A stretch of DNA of 64,000 nucleotides from Meiothermus sp. Pnk-1. Its GTDB lineage: Bacteria; Deinococcota; Deinococci; Deinococcales; Thermaceae. Location of the stretch: positions 23,337-87,336 of the forward strand of contig NZ_QKOB01000013.1 in assembly GCF_003226535.1 (NCBI RefSeq). Direction: 5' to 3'. The notes below the pieces were generated by a model that was given only the letters and a program-made list of their open reading frames with translations, was not told where the DNA came from and did not search any database. Below, in pieces: positions 10,943 through 19,061 of this stretch; position 1 is the stretch's first letter; each line of letters starts with the position of its first letter. The position numbers and the translations under genes were made by a program.

Positions 10943-11009
10943 AAAGACCCTCTACCCTGCGCCTATACTCTCCTGACCCGAGCCGGGTCGGGGGAAGTAC
11001 CGCTACGGT

Positions 11010-12350
11010 ATGCGACCCCCCAGCGGCATGACCGCCTTCACCATCGTCTGGTCCGGGCAACTGCTCTCGCTATTGGGCAGTGCCATGACCCAGTTCGGCA
11101 TGACCCTCTACGTCTTCAAGGAGACCGAGCGGGCCACGGCCTTGGCTTTGATGGGCTTTTTCACCTTCCTGCCGCTGATCCTCTTTAGCCCCACCGCCGG
11201 AGCCCTGGTAGACCGCTGGAACCGCAAGCTGGTGATGATGCTCTCGGATATCGCCGGGGGCACGGTGGGGCTAGCGATTTTTCTCTTGTACTCGAGTGAG
11301 CACCTGCAGATCTGGCACCTCTACGCAGGCGGCTTTGTGGTAGGAACCTTCCAGGCTTTCCAGTGGCCCGCGTACTCGGCGGCCATCAGCACCATGATCC
11401 CCAAGGGCCAGTACGCCCGGGCCTCGGGGATGATGTCGCTGGCCGAGTCCGCCTCGCAGGTTAGCGCGCCCATCCTGGCGGCGGCGCTGCTGGGGTCGAT
11501 CGGTCTGCAAGGGATCTTGCTCCTCGATATCACCTCGTTCGTGATCGCCATCCTCACCCTGGCATGGGTCCACATCCCCCAGCCCAGGGCCAGTGCGGAG
11601 GGGCTCCAGGCCCAAGGCAACCTCTTGCAAGAATCTTTGTTTGGCTTTCGCTATATCCTGGCCCGCCCCAGCCTGCTCGGGTTGCAGACGGTGTTCTTGT
11701 GCGTCAACCTGTTTTCCAACTTCGGCTTCACCGTGATGGCCGCGATGATCCTCTCGAGGACCGGCCAGAACCAGCTGGCGTTGGGCTCGGTGGAGTCGGC
11801 GGCAGGGCTCGGCGGGGTGCTGGGTGGACTGTTGCTCTCGGTCTGGGGCGGGCCGAAGCGCAAGGTGAAAGGGGTGCTCTTCGGCATGGCCCTAAGCGGT
11901 CTGCTCGGCACGATCCCGATGGGAATCGGGCAAAGCCTCCCGATCTGGATGGCCGCCGCTTTTTTGGGTTCGCTCATCATCCCGATCCTGAACGGCTCCA
12001 ACCAAGCTATCTGGCAGGCTAAAGTACCCCCGGATATCCAGGGCAAGGTGTTCTCGGCACGGCGGATGATCGCCTGGCTCGCCAGCCCCGTCGCCATGCT
12101 CTTGGCCGGGCCCGCTGCCGACCGCCTCTTCAGCCCGGCCCTCATGCCGGGCGGAGCCTTGACCGACACCTTCGGCCCTCTGGTGGGGGTAGGCCCGGGA
12201 GCCGGGATGGGCTTGATGCTGGTGTTGGCCGGGGCAGCGGAGGTGGTCGTGGCCCTGGGGGCGTATATGATCCCGGCGATCCGGGGCGCCGAGGAGCTCA
12301 TCCCCGACCACGCCCAGACCCACGAAGCTACGGCAGGAAGTCCAGGTTAA
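11010..12350 (+). CDS. Major facilitator superfamily transporter (macrolide-efflux/EntS-like)
   Basis: 446 residues with about 12 hydrophobic segments. The second loop has AGALVDRWNRKLVMM, the MFS motif-A equivalent in the DHA3 drug-efflux group, and the architecture begins directly with TAFTIVWSGQLLSLLGSAMT, typical of those exporters. It probably exports a drug or siderophore-like compound from the cytoplasm. It is divergent from a winged-helix regulator with palindromic sites between them, supporting inducible expression. The ATG at 11010 follows GGGGGAAG at a long distance; a second ATG at 11028 is an alternative start. Confidence 0.85.
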   Translation: MRPPSGMTAFTIVWSGQLLSLLGSAMTQFGMTLYVFKETERATALALMGFFTFLPLILFSPTAGALVDRWNRKLVMMLSDIAGGTVGLAIFLLYSSEHLQIWHLYAGGFVVGTFQAFQWPAYSAAISTMIPKGQYARASGMMSLAESASQVSAPILAAALLGSIGLQGILLLDITSFVIAILTLAWVHIPQPRASAEGLQAQGNLLQESLFGFRYILARPSLLGLQTVFLCVNLFSNFGFTVMAAMILSRTGQNQLALGSVESAAGLGGVLGGLLLSVWGGPKRKVKGVLFGMALSGLLGTIPMGIGQSLPIWMAAAFLGSLIIPILNGSNQAIWQAKVPPDIQGKVFSARRMIAWLASPVAMLLAGPAADRLFSPALMPGGALTDTFGPLVGVGPGAGMGLMLVLAGAAEVVVALGAYMIPAIRGAEELIPDHAQTHEATAGSPG

Positions 12351-12660
12351 ACCCCTCAAACCACCTGCCGGTCTTGGCCGCCATCGAAGGGCGATGGCGA
12401 AGTGCTTCGGGTGGGAAATGGGGCGCTGTCGCGCAGTCTCCCGCATGGCGTGGTGCTCCTCTACTGGCCCCGGGCCACACAGGTGACAGGGATGGTGGGC
12501 GGAGTTCCTCAGCCGACCTCGAGGTCTTGGCAACGCCCCGACCACAGCCTAGATCGAGCACGGTTTTCGCTGGGGCATGACCATAGCCGTAAGGGCCGCG
12601 CCCCAGTCCATTTGGTCCGATCCGGCGATTTGGCGGTGGAGGTTTTCCCAAGCTCCCAGA
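12351..12660. other. Intergenic stretch without a supported gene
   Basis: About 310 bases. Short open frames exist on both strands (for example 12374-12580 + and 12328-12651 -), but none has a convincing start, a ribosome site or a recognisable family. It may be a decayed remnant. The only clear signal is the -10 box at its right end for the next gene. Confidence 0.5.
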
Positions 12661-12661
12661 C

Positions 12662-12667
12662 TACAAT
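12662..12667 (+). promoter_or_regulatory. Probable -10 box of the DUF72 gene (leaderless)
   Basis: TACAAT ends 6 bases before the ATG at 12674, with no ribosome site in the gap. Confidence 0.55.
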
Positions 12668-12673
12668 CGGCCT

Positions 12674-13474
12674 ATGGAACTCTACCTGGGCACCGGCGGC
12701 TATACCAACGACGACTGGGTGGGCCTGCTCTACCCCCCCGAGGCCAAGCGAGAGGAGTGGCTTTCGATCTATGCGCAACACTTCAACGCAGTGGAGCTGA
12801 ACTCTTCGTTCTACAACATCCCCGGCCGCAAGGCCTTCGGCGGGATGCTCAAGAAAAGCGGGGGCCGGGTGCACTGGGCCATCAAGATCCACCAGTCCAT
12901 GACCCACGACCGAAGCGCTACCGACGAGGACTACCAGCGCCTCTTCGAATCGGTGGCCCCCCTGCGCGAGGCGGGTGTGCTCGGTCCCTTTTTGGCCCAG
13001 TTCCCCCAGTCCTTCCACCGCACCCCCGAAAACCGCAAGTATCTGGCCACCTTGGCGGAGCGCTTCGCCGATCAAGGGCTGGCTCCGGGCGGCCTCGCGG
13101 TGGAGTTCCGCCACGCCTCCTGGGACAACGACGAAGTGCGTGCGGCGTTCAGGAAAGCTGGCCTGATCTGGGTCAGCCCCGACTACCCGCCGCTCCCAGG
13201 TCTGCCCAAAAACCAGCTCCACCTCACCAGCGAAGTGGCCTACATCCGGCTCTCAGGGCGTAACAAGGAGAAGTGGTACGAGGGCAAAAACCAGTCCGAG
13301 CGGCATGACTATCGTTACACCGCCGAGGAGTTGGGCTTTTGGGTGCATTCCCTGGTAGAGGCCCAGGAAGAGGAGAACATCACCCAAGCCTGGTTTATTT
13401 TCAACAACACGACAAAGGGCCATGCCCTCGAGAACCTGCGGATGCTGCGGGGGTTGCTCGAGACCTATTTGTAG
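12674..13474 (+). CDS. DUF72 (YecE-like) family protein
   Basis: 266 residues. It starts LYLGTGGYTNDDWVGLLYP and has FNAVELNSSFYNIP followed by a TIM-barrel-like pattern (KIHQSMTHDR, VEFRHASW, YIRLSGRN, FNNTTKGHALENLRML), which together define the DUF72 family. Structures of this family are TIM barrels related to sugar isomerases or endonuclease IV; the biochemical role is not settled. It is a single gene, tail to tail with an MFS gene with one base between the stops. Confidence 0.9.
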   Translation: MELYLGTGGYTNDDWVGLLYPPEAKREEWLSIYAQHFNAVELNSSFYNIPGRKAFGGMLKKSGGRVHWAIKIHQSMTHDRSATDEDYQRLFESVAPLREAGVLGPFLAQFPQSFHRTPENRKYLATLAERFADQGLAPGGLAVEFRHASWDNDEVRAAFRKAGLIWVSPDYPPLPGLPKNQLHLTSEVAYIRLSGRNKEKWYEGKNQSERHDYRYTAEELGFWVHSLVEAQEEENITQAWFIFNNTTKGHALENLRMLRGLLETYL

Positions 13475-13475
13475 G

Positions 13476-14666
13476 CTACAAGTTGGCCTCGAGCCTCCCC
13501 ACGTCGCTTCGGCTCAAAAAGAACAGGATCCCCAGCATGATCAGCAGCGCCGAGAACACATAAGGATACGGCGGGTGCAAGCCGTAAAGGCTCGTCCCCA
13601 CCATCGGCCCCAACATCCGCCCCAGGGCCTGGGCCGAGCTCGAGAGCCCCGCCACCACCCCCTGCTCGGCATCCGAGACCGCCAGCGACTGCGCGGCTGT
13701 GACCCCAGGGGTGGCCAGCGCCCCACCCGCCCCCAAGAGCACCAGGGAAAGGGTGAGGGTAGGAAATGAGCTCGAGAGCACCAGCCCCACGTACCCCGCC
13801 AACGCGAGCGGCAACCCTACCGCCAGCAACCGGCGCGGGGGCCATTTCACCCACCGCACCAAAAAGCCCTGGATAAACACGGCTACCAGCCCAAATACCG
13901 CCAGGGCGATCCCCACCGTCTGCGCGGTGCGCTCGGCGCTGAGGGAGAGCCGGTCTTGATAGTAGAAGGCCACCGTCTGCTCCATCGCCACCGAGGAGAG
14001 GTTGAGGATAAAGCCCAACAGCAGGATCGGCCAGATGCGCGGGTCAAAAATCGAAAGCTTGGGCGGTTGGGCGGGCCGCGCCTCCGCGGTGCGGGATTCG
14101 GGGAGGACGAAATAGACGAAAATCGCGTTCAAAACCGCCAACGAGGCCGAGAACAGCACCGGAACCAGCAACCCAAACCCCGAGAGCACCGCGCCGATGG
14201 CCGGGCCGAAGATCACCCCCAGCCCGAAGGCCGCCCCCAAAAGGGCGAAGCCCTGGGTGCGGTCCTCTCGGCTGGTGATATCGGCCAAGTAGGCCTGGGC
14301 GGTGGGCAGGGTGGCCGAGGAGAAGGCCCCACCCAAAAGCCGCGCCCCCAGCATGCTGAGGTACAGCGGCAGGCCGGCTAGGGTTTCCCGGAAGCCTAGC
14401 CAACCCAAAAAGGTGAAGAGGAAAAACCCCATCGCGAAGCCCAAGATGCCTAAAAGCAGGATCGGTTTGCGGCCCGCCGTCTCGCTACGGCGACCCCAGT
14501 AGGGGGCCAGCAAAAACTGCATCACGGCGTACCCGGTAGAGAACAGGCCCACCTGGAACTCGGAGAAGCCCAGTTCACGGCCCAGCGGCCCGATGATAGG
14601 AAACAGGACCGAAAGGCCAAGGATGGAGTTGAACAGGGTGAGAAATAGCAGCGGCAAAGGACGCAT
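13476..14666 (-). CDS. Major facilitator superfamily transporter (TetA/Bmr-like)
   Basis: 396 residues from the ATG at 14666 (MRPLPLLFLTLFNSILGLSV), with 12 expected membrane segments. Motif A appears as APYWGRRSETAGRKP, and motif C-like glycine-rich helices follow, so it is a drug:H+ antiporter of the DHA1 type. A longer frame upstream (to 14720) would start inside the promoter and is rejected. The promoter is TTGTCC (14697-14702), 16 bases, TACACT (14675-14680), ending 8 bases before the ATG. It is divergent from the MOSC gene. Confidence 0.87.
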   Translation of the reverse strand: MRPLPLLFLTLFNSILGLSVLFPIIGPLGRELGFSEFQVGLFSTGYAVMQFLLAPYWGRRSETAGRKPILLLGILGFAMGFFLFTFLGWLGFRETLAGLPLYLSMLGARLLGGAFSSATLPTAQAYLADITSREDRTQGFALLGAAFGLGVIFGPAIGAVLSGFGLLVPVLFSASLAVLNAIFVYFVLPESRTAEARPAQPPKLSIFDPRIWPILLLGFILNLSSVAMEQTVAFYYQDRLSLSAERTAQTVGIALAVFGLVAVFIQGFLVRWVKWPPRRLLAVGLPLALAGYVGLVLSSSFPTLTLSLVLLGAGGALATPGVTAAQSLAVSDAEQGVVAGLSSSAQALGRMLGPMVGTSLYGLHPPYPYVFSALLIMLGILFFLSRSDVGRLEANL

Positions 14667-14674
14667 CGGCCCCC

Positions 14675-14748
14675 AGTGTACGCCCAAGGTCGGGGGGGAC
14701 AATTGTCCAGGGCGACACATACCTCAGCTCGGGATGGCAAGGTAGGAT
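14675..14748. promoter_or_regulatory. Divergent promoters of the MFS and MOSC genes
   Basis: On -, TTGTCC (14697-14702) and TACACT (14675-14680) are 16 bases apart, and the -10 box ends 8 bases before the MFS ATG. On +, TAGGAT (14743-14748) ends 6 bases before the MOSC ATG. Both transcripts would be leaderless. Confidence 0.55.
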
Positions 14749-14754
14749 AGGGCA

Positions 14755-15393
14755 ATGCATCTGCTCTCGGTCAACGTCGGCTCGGCTCGAGGCCTCCAGG
14801 TTGGGCCGCGTACGGTCTCGACGGGCATCTACAAGACCCCGGTAGCCCATCCGGTGCGGGTAGGGAAGCTGGGCCTCGAAACCGACACCATATCCGACCA
14901 CAAGCACCACGGCGGCCCCGACCAGGCGGTGTACGTCTACTCCGCTGATGATTACGCCTGGTGGGCCGAGCAACTGGGGCACCCCCTCGAGCCGGGAACC
15001 TTCGGGGAGAACCTGACCTTCTCCACCTTTGGAGCGGAACCGGTGAGGATTGGGGACCGCTTCCAGGTGGGGGCGGTGCTGCTCGAGGTGAGCGCACCCC
15101 GCATTCCCTGCGGGGTCTTCGCCGCCCGGATGGGCGACCCCGGCTGGGTCAGGAAGTTCAAGCAGGCTGCCCGGCCCGGGTTTTACGCGCGGGTGCTGGA
15201 GGAAGGGGTGGTGCGGGCTGGTGAACGGCTCGAGCGCATCCCCACCCAAGCCGATTACCCCACCCTTCAGGACCTCTTCACCCTCTGGTACGAAAGCCAG
15301 CCCGACCCCGCCAGGCTGCACTGGGTGTTGCAGGCCCCCCTGGCGATCCGAGCGCGAAGAGAGTATGAGGAAAGGTTGAAGGCTAAAAGCTAG
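14755..15393 (+). CDS. MOSC domain protein (YiiM-like)
   Basis: 212 residues. The sequence has VGLETDTISDHKHHGGPDQAVYVYS in two parts, EPGTFGENLTF, and PRIPCGVFAARM with the conserved cysteine, the order found in MOSC sulfur-carrier proteins that act in molybdenum-cofactor chemistry or N-hydroxylated base detoxification (YiiM/YcbX group). The C-terminal helical part ends with a lysine-rich tail. It is cytoplasmic and stands alone. The -10 box is 6 bases upstream of the ATG. Confidence 0.87.
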   Translation: MHLLSVNVGSARGLQVGPRTVSTGIYKTPVAHPVRVGKLGLETDTISDHKHHGGPDQAVYVYSADDYAWWAEQLGHPLEPGTFGENLTFSTFGAEPVRIGDRFQVGAVLLEVSAPRIPCGVFAARMGDPGWVRKFKQAARPGFYARVLEEGVVRAGERLERIPTQADYPTLQDLFTLWYESQPDPARLHWVLQAPLAIRARREYEERLKAKS

Positions 15394-15405
15394 TGCTTTG
15401 GGTCG

Positions 15406-15454
15406 TACGTCGTACGCCATACGCAATACGCAAAACGCCAGACGCTAAACGCGG
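15406..15454 (+). repeat. Degenerate heptanucleotide repeat (seven TACGCNN-type units)
   Basis: Seven consecutive 7-base units share ACGC (once ACGT) at positions 2-5: TACGTCG, TACGCCA, TACGCAA, TACGCAA, AACGCCA, GACGCTA, AACGCGG. The array lies between two convergent genes. Similar arrays lie at 34905-34939 and, more weakly, at 43220-43254. Confidence 0.75.
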
Positions 15455-15468
15455 GGGAAAAAATCGGG

Positions 15469-15483
15469 ACGGCGTACCGCCGT
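15469..15483. terminator. Small inverted repeat between convergent genes
   Basis: ACGGCG-TAC-CGCCGT is a perfect 6-base stem with a 3-base loop, between the MOSC stop and the protease stop. There is no T-run, so its role as a terminator is only possible. Confidence 0.35.
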
Positions 15484-15530
15484 ACACCTAGGGGACCGAT
15501 CCTCTTCGTTCGACGTACGGACCCGCTGTT

Positions 15531-17078
15531 TTACGGCTTCTGCATCCAGAACTCATACGGCCCCGAGCCGCTGTAGGCGTAGATCTGCCAGATGTAGTAG
15601 CCAGATTGTCCGGTGTAGCTGATGTTTTCGTCGCGAGCTTCGGTAGCTGAGCTGGCCACTACCTCCCAGGCCGAGCCGTTCCAGCGCCACAGGTAGAGGT
15701 CGTAGTCGGTGCCGCTCGAGCCCTTGAGCCAGCCCTTGATGATGCCGCTGGCGGCCTGGAAGTAGGTGCCGTTCGGCTGGTAGGCCACGTCGCCGGGGCC
15801 GCTCAAGGAGCCGGTGTACTTCTCGCAGCCCGTGCAGGGGGCGTCGCTGGGAGGTGGGGTGGGGCTGCCGCCGGAGTTCCCTTGCAGGTTGAAGAGGAGC
15901 CGGTTGGGCGAGCCGTCGCCGGGGTTTTGCACCTTTGCGCTGGTGGACCCATCCAGGATCGCCGCGTTCACCGCGTCGGGGCTGGCCCCTTGGTGGTTTT
16001 CCAAGTAGAGGGCTGCCACCCCGGCCACGAAGGGGGCCGCCATGGAAGTTCCACTTTGGAGCTGGTCACCACCGTTGATCCAAGCCGAGCGGATATTCTC
16101 GCCGGGGGCGAACAGGTCGAGGCAGTTCCCGTAGTCGGAGAACGAGGAGCGGGCGTCATTGGGAGCGGTGGAGCCCACCGTGAGGGCCTGGCTGACCCGC
16201 GCCGGGGAGCTGGCGCAGGCATCGCGGGCGAAGTTGCCCGCCGCCACCGCATAGGGGATGCCCGAGGCGATGGAGTTGCGCACCGCGTCGTCGAGGGCGG
16301 TGGAGTCGCCGGCCTCGAGGCTGAGATTAGCCACCGCGGGTTTCTGGGCGTTCTTGGTCACCCATTCCACCCCAGCGATCACATCGGCGACGGTTCCGGA
16401 GCCGTCACAGCCCAGCACCCGGACCGCATAGAGGGTCGCGCCCTTGGCCACCCCATAGGTGTTCCCCCCGATGATCCCGGCCACGTGGGTGCCGTGCCCG
16501 TAGCAGTCCTGGCCGTTCCCGCCGGTGGCGTCAAAGCCGACTTTGGCCCGCCTGCCGAACTCGGGGTGGTCGGTCTGGATGCCGGTGTCGATCACGTAGG
16601 CGTTCACCCCCGCGCCGGTGGCGGTGTAGGTGTACTTGCCATCCAGCGGAAGGTTGCGCTGGTCGATGCGGTCCAGGCCCCAGTCGGGGTTGTTTTGGAT
16701 GGCCGTCACCACCACCTTCTGGTCGGCCTCGACATAGGCCACGTTGGGGTTGCGGCGGTACTGCTCGAGTTCGCTGTCGGGGATCACCGCCGCGAAGCCC
16801 TTGACGGCGGCGGTGTAAACCTGCAACACCCGCACGCCGGGCCGCTGGCTTTGCAGGCCGACCTGGTGCTGCGCCTCCGTCCCGCTCACCCCTTTCTTGA
16901 ACACCACGATGTAGCGCCCAGGGATGCGGTCGGGATTGTCCAGGTTATACACCGGGGCCAACTCCGAGGTATTCCCCTCGCCGATGGAGGGCGGTTGGGT
17001 AGCCGGGGGGCTCGAGGGGCTACACGCGACCAGGGCCAACACTCCGAGGAACGCAGTAAAAACCCATGTTCTTCGCAT
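15531..17078 (-). CDS. Subtilisin-like serine protease (aqualysin type), secreted
   Basis: 515 residues from the ATG at 17078, which follows GAGGGGAG. Order of parts: a signal with a lipobox-like end LALVAC (C19), an I9 propeptide ([12 protein letters not shown] to YVEADQ, about 52-120), the S8 catalytic domain with D164 in [15 protein letters not shown]195 in [10 protein letters not shown] and S345 in [12 protein letters not shown], and a C-terminal PPC-like beta domain after about residue 420 ([11 protein letters not shown] to [10 protein letters not shown]). This is the layout of aqualysin I and relatives, proteases active outside the cell. The lipobox suggests the precursor may be lipid-anchored. 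Several cysteines in the catalytic domain could form stabilising disulfides. Confidence 0.93.
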   Translation of the reverse strand: MRRTWVFTAFLGVLALVACSPSSPPATQPPSIGEGNTSELAPVYNLDNPDRIPGRYIVVFKKGVSGTEAQHQVGLQSQRPGVRVLQVYTAAVKGFAAVIPDSELEQYRRNPNVAYVEADQKVVVTAIQNNPDWGLDRIDQRNLPLDGKYTYTATGAGVNAYVIDTGIQTDHPEFGRRAKVGFDATGGNGQDCYGHGTHVAGIIGGNTYGVAKGATLYAVRVLGCDGSGTVADVIAGVEWVTKNAQKPAVANLSLEAGDSTALDDAVRNSIASGIPYAVAAGNFARDACASSPARVSQALTVGSTAPNDARSSFSDYGNCLDLFAPGENIRSAWINGGDQLQSGTSMAAPFVAGVAALYLENHQGASPDAVNAAILDGSTSAKVQNPGDGSPNRLLFNLQGNSGGSPTPPPSDAPCTGCEKYTGSLSGPGDVAYQPNGTYFQAASGIIKGWLKGSSGTDYDLYLWRWNGSAWEVVASSATEARDENISYTGQSGYYIWQIYAYSGSGPYEFWMQKP

Positions 17079-17178
17079 ACTCCCCTCACGGTAGAGGGGC
17101 AAACCCGAAGCAGTATGCAGATCGCATTAAAAGCGCTTTAGACGAAGCCCTTGGCTCAACCCTCGCTCAAGACCGGGC

Positions 17179-17535
17179 TCATCGGCGTGAACGCCAAGTC
17201 TCGGCATACACGTCGCGGAACACCCCGGCGATGGGCGCATGCGGCTTGTGGACACGCACGGTAAGTCCCTCGAGCCGGGGGAATTCCCGCATGAGCCGCT
17301 CAGCCAGGTGATCGGCCAGGGCCTCGATGAGGTAAAACCGCTCCCGCGTCACCACCGAGGCTACCGCCTCGTACACCTTGCCGTAGTCCACCGTCTCCTC
17401 GAGCCGGTCCCCCTTGCCCTCGAAGGCCACCTCCATCTCCACGTCCACGATGAACCGCGCACCCAAGCGCCCCTCCTCGGGCATCACCCCGTGGTGCGCG
17501 TGAAACTCGAGGCCCGCCAGCACGATCCGCCCCAT
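17179..17535 (-). CDS. folB: Dihydroneopterin aldolase
   Basis: 118 residues: MGRIVLAGLEFHAHHGV, RFIVDVEMEV, then TVDYGKVYEAV and a YLIEALADHLAE helix, followed by VRVHKPHAP with the catalytic lysine region. It cleaves 7,8-dihydroneopterin to 6-hydroxymethyl-dihydropterin in folate synthesis. The ATG directly abuts the folP stop, so the two are cotranscribed and coupled. Confidence 0.93.
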   Translation of the reverse strand: MGRIVLAGLEFHAHHGVMPEEGRLGARFIVDVEMEVAFEGKGDRLEETVDYGKVYEAVASVVTRERFYLIEALADHLAERLMREFPRLEGLTVRVHKPHAPIAGVFRDVYAETWRSRR

Positions 17536-18354
17536 CTACCCCACCGCCTCCCAAACGTCCAGGGCCTCCCGGTGGGCCTTCACATCATGAACGCGCAAGA
17601 TGCGGGCTCCCTTCATCACCCCGTAGAGGTGCATCGCCACCGAGCCCACCACCCGGTCCTCGGGCCGCTCCACCCTGGTGAGTTCTCCGATGGTGCGCTT
17701 GCGGCTGGCCCCGAGCAGCACCGGATGCCCCAGCTCCACCAGTTGATCCAGGTGGCGCACCAGCTCGAGGTTCCCCGCCGCCTTCTTGCCGAAGCCGAAC
17801 CCCGGATCGAGCACCACCTGAGGAACCCCAGCGGCTAGGGCTTTCTCGGCCTGCGCCGACAAAAACCCCTTGACCTCCGCTACCACGTCGGCGTACTCGG
17901 CGTGCTGCTGCATGGTGGCTGGGTCGGGCACCGGCATGTGCATGATGACTGCCGGGACCTGATATCTAGCGCAAAGCTCGAGTATCCGCCCATCGCGCAG
18001 CCCGGTCACGTCGTTGAGCAAGTGGGCGCCCATGGCCAGGGCTTCGGCGGCGACCTCCGGCTTGCGGGTGTCGATGCTGAGCGGGATACCCAACGGGAGC
18101 AGGGCCTCGAGGACCGGCAGCACCCGCCTCCTTTCCTCCTCCGGCGATACCGGAAGGGCTCCGGGGCGGGTGGACTCCCCGCCCAGGTCGAGGAGGTCCG
18201 CACCCTCAGCGATCATCTCACGGGCTCGAGCGAGGGCGGCTTCCACCTCCTGATACTTTCCGCCGTCGGAAAAGGAATCCGGGGTGAGGTTCAAAATCCC
18301 CATCAAGCGCACTCGAGACAAATCCAAGCTGTGCTCACGCAGGTGCAGGATCAC
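17536..18354 (-). CDS. folP: Dihydropteroate synthase
   Basis: 272 residues. The two DHPS signatures are clear: MGILNLTPDSFSDGGKY near residue 19 and DLLDLGGESTRPGA near 55; DPGFGFGK and LLGASRKRTIGEL follow. The enzyme joins pABA to the pterin pyrophosphate and is the sulfonamide target. The start is GTG at 18354. TAAAAT (18361-18366) lies 6 bases before it, so the message is probably leaderless. folB follows with no gap. Confidence 0.95.
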   Translation of the reverse strand: MILHLREHSLDLSRVRLMGILNLTPDSFSDGGKYQEVEAALARAREMIAEGADLLDLGGESTRPGALPVSPEEERRRVLPVLEALLPLGIPLSIDTRKPEVAAEALAMGAHLLNDVTGLRDGRILELCARYQVPAVIMHMPVPDPATMQQHAEYADVVAEVKGFLSAQAEKALAAGVPQVVLDPGFGFGKKAAGNLELVRHLDQLVELGHPVLLGASRKRTIGELTRVERPEDRVVGSVAMHLYGVMKGARILRVHDVKAHREALDVWEAVG

Positions 18355-18360
18355 AAGCGC

Positions 18361-18366
18361 ATTTTA
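18361..18366 (-). promoter_or_regulatory. Probable -10 box of folP-folB
   Basis: TAAAAT on the minus strand, 6 bases before the folP GTG. There is no ribosome site in between. Confidence 0.55.
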
Positions 18367-18725
18367 GGGCCGGATCGAGAATCTCGCTGCGGTAGGCGGG
18401 ATTCGGCACCTGGCCGGGGCCGACCAGATAGCCCTCGCGGGGCGCTCCGGCGCGCTCATGACCGTGCTCCTACATCCAGAGGGTGAGGGCCTGGTCTCGA
18501 GGTGGACACCGGGCCTACCGGAGGGGAGCGGCTCGCCCACCATCCGGGCGGCGACCATCATCGTCCCCCATGCCGAACTTGGCCAGGTCATAACCCCTCT
18601 GGGTGGTCCAGACCCTGGTTCTTGAGGGCGTAGGAGGGCCACGCCTGCGAGGTTTGGGGTCGCCGTGGCCATCCGCCATTCATGGGGGTACGTCCACCAC
18701 TTCTCGACCGAGAGCAGACGACCCC
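18367..18725. other. Intergenic stretch, possible coding remnant
   Basis: About 360 bases between folP and the tRNA-Ser genes. On + a stop-free run from about 18370 to 18626 contains an ATG at 18459, and the translation looks fairly protein-like (ALMTVLLHPEGEGLV, then TIIVPHAELGQVITPL), but no family is recognised and no ribosome site is seen. It may be a decayed gene or chance in GC-rich DNA. Confidence 0.35.
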
Positions 18726-18752
18726 AAAGAAAAAGGACTGGTTTCCCAGTCC
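18726..18752 (-). terminator. Intrinsic terminator of the tRNA-Ser pair
   Basis: On the minus strand GGACTGG-GAAA-CCAGTCC (7-base perfect stem, tetraloop) is followed by TTTTTCTTT, just behind the tRNA-Ser(GCT) CCA end. Confidence 0.88.
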
Positions 18753-18756
18753 CTGT

Positions 18757-18851
18757 TGGCGGAGAGGGGGGGATTCGAACCCCCGATAGGGGCTTTAGTC
18801 CCCTATAACGGTTTAGCAAACCGCCGCCTTCAGCCACTCGGCCACCTCTCC
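18757..18851 (-). tRNA. tRNA-Ser (GCT)
   Basis: 95 bases including an encoded CCA. The acceptor stem is GGAGAGG/CCTCTCC, the anticodon loop reads TTTGCTAAA, the long variable arm (ATAGGGG...CCCCTAT) is typical of serine tRNAs, and the T loop is GGTTCGAATCC. Confidence 0.95.
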
Positions 18852-18889
18852 AAAAACTCCCTTGTCCGCTCCCCTCAACGGGGTCAGCT

Positions 18890-18980
18890 TGGCGGAGGGA
18901 GAGGGATTCGAACCCCCGATGGGCTTGGCGCCCATAGCGGTTTTCAAGACCGCCGCCTTCAACCGCTCGGCCATCCCTCC
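18890..18980 (-). tRNA. tRNA-Ser (TGA)
   Basis: 91 bases including an encoded CCA. The acceptor stem is GGAGGGA/TCCCTCC, the anticodon loop CTTGAAA gives TGA, and the variable arm is the long serine type (ATGGGCGCCAAGCCCAT). It precedes tRNA-Ser(GCT) by 38 bases on the same strand. Confidence 0.95.
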
Positions 18981-19014
18981 AAAAGCGAGGTCACCCTCGT
19001 ATGGCCGCTCTATC

Positions 19015-19043
19015 ACTATGCGAAAGGGCGGGGCAGTTGTCAA
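19015..19043 (-). promoter_or_regulatory. Promoter of the tandem tRNA-Ser genes
   Basis: TTGACA (19038-19043), 17 bases, CATAGT (19015-19020) on the minus strand. Transcription would start about 28 bases before the first tRNA. The TTGACA box is identical to the -35 of the rRNA unit. Confidence 0.7.
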
Positions 19044-19061
19044 GCTGAGAGGGCAGGAGCC

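Noticed and set aside
10905..11060. Longer N terminus of the winged-helix regulator
   Set aside because: It would cross the operator and promoter and the start of the divergent MFS gene.
12351..12660. Transposase remnant between MFS and DUF72 genes
   Set aside because: Fragments on the minus strand look slightly protein-like, but no transposase motif or inverted repeat could be found.
15406..15454. CRISPR-like repeat array
   Set aside because: The units are 7 bases long without spacers of fixed length, and no cas genes are near.
15882..17141. 419-codon + strand frame opposite the protease gene
   Set aside because: The minus frame has a full catalytic triad and signal peptide; the plus frame has Gly/Val/His-rich sequence and no family.
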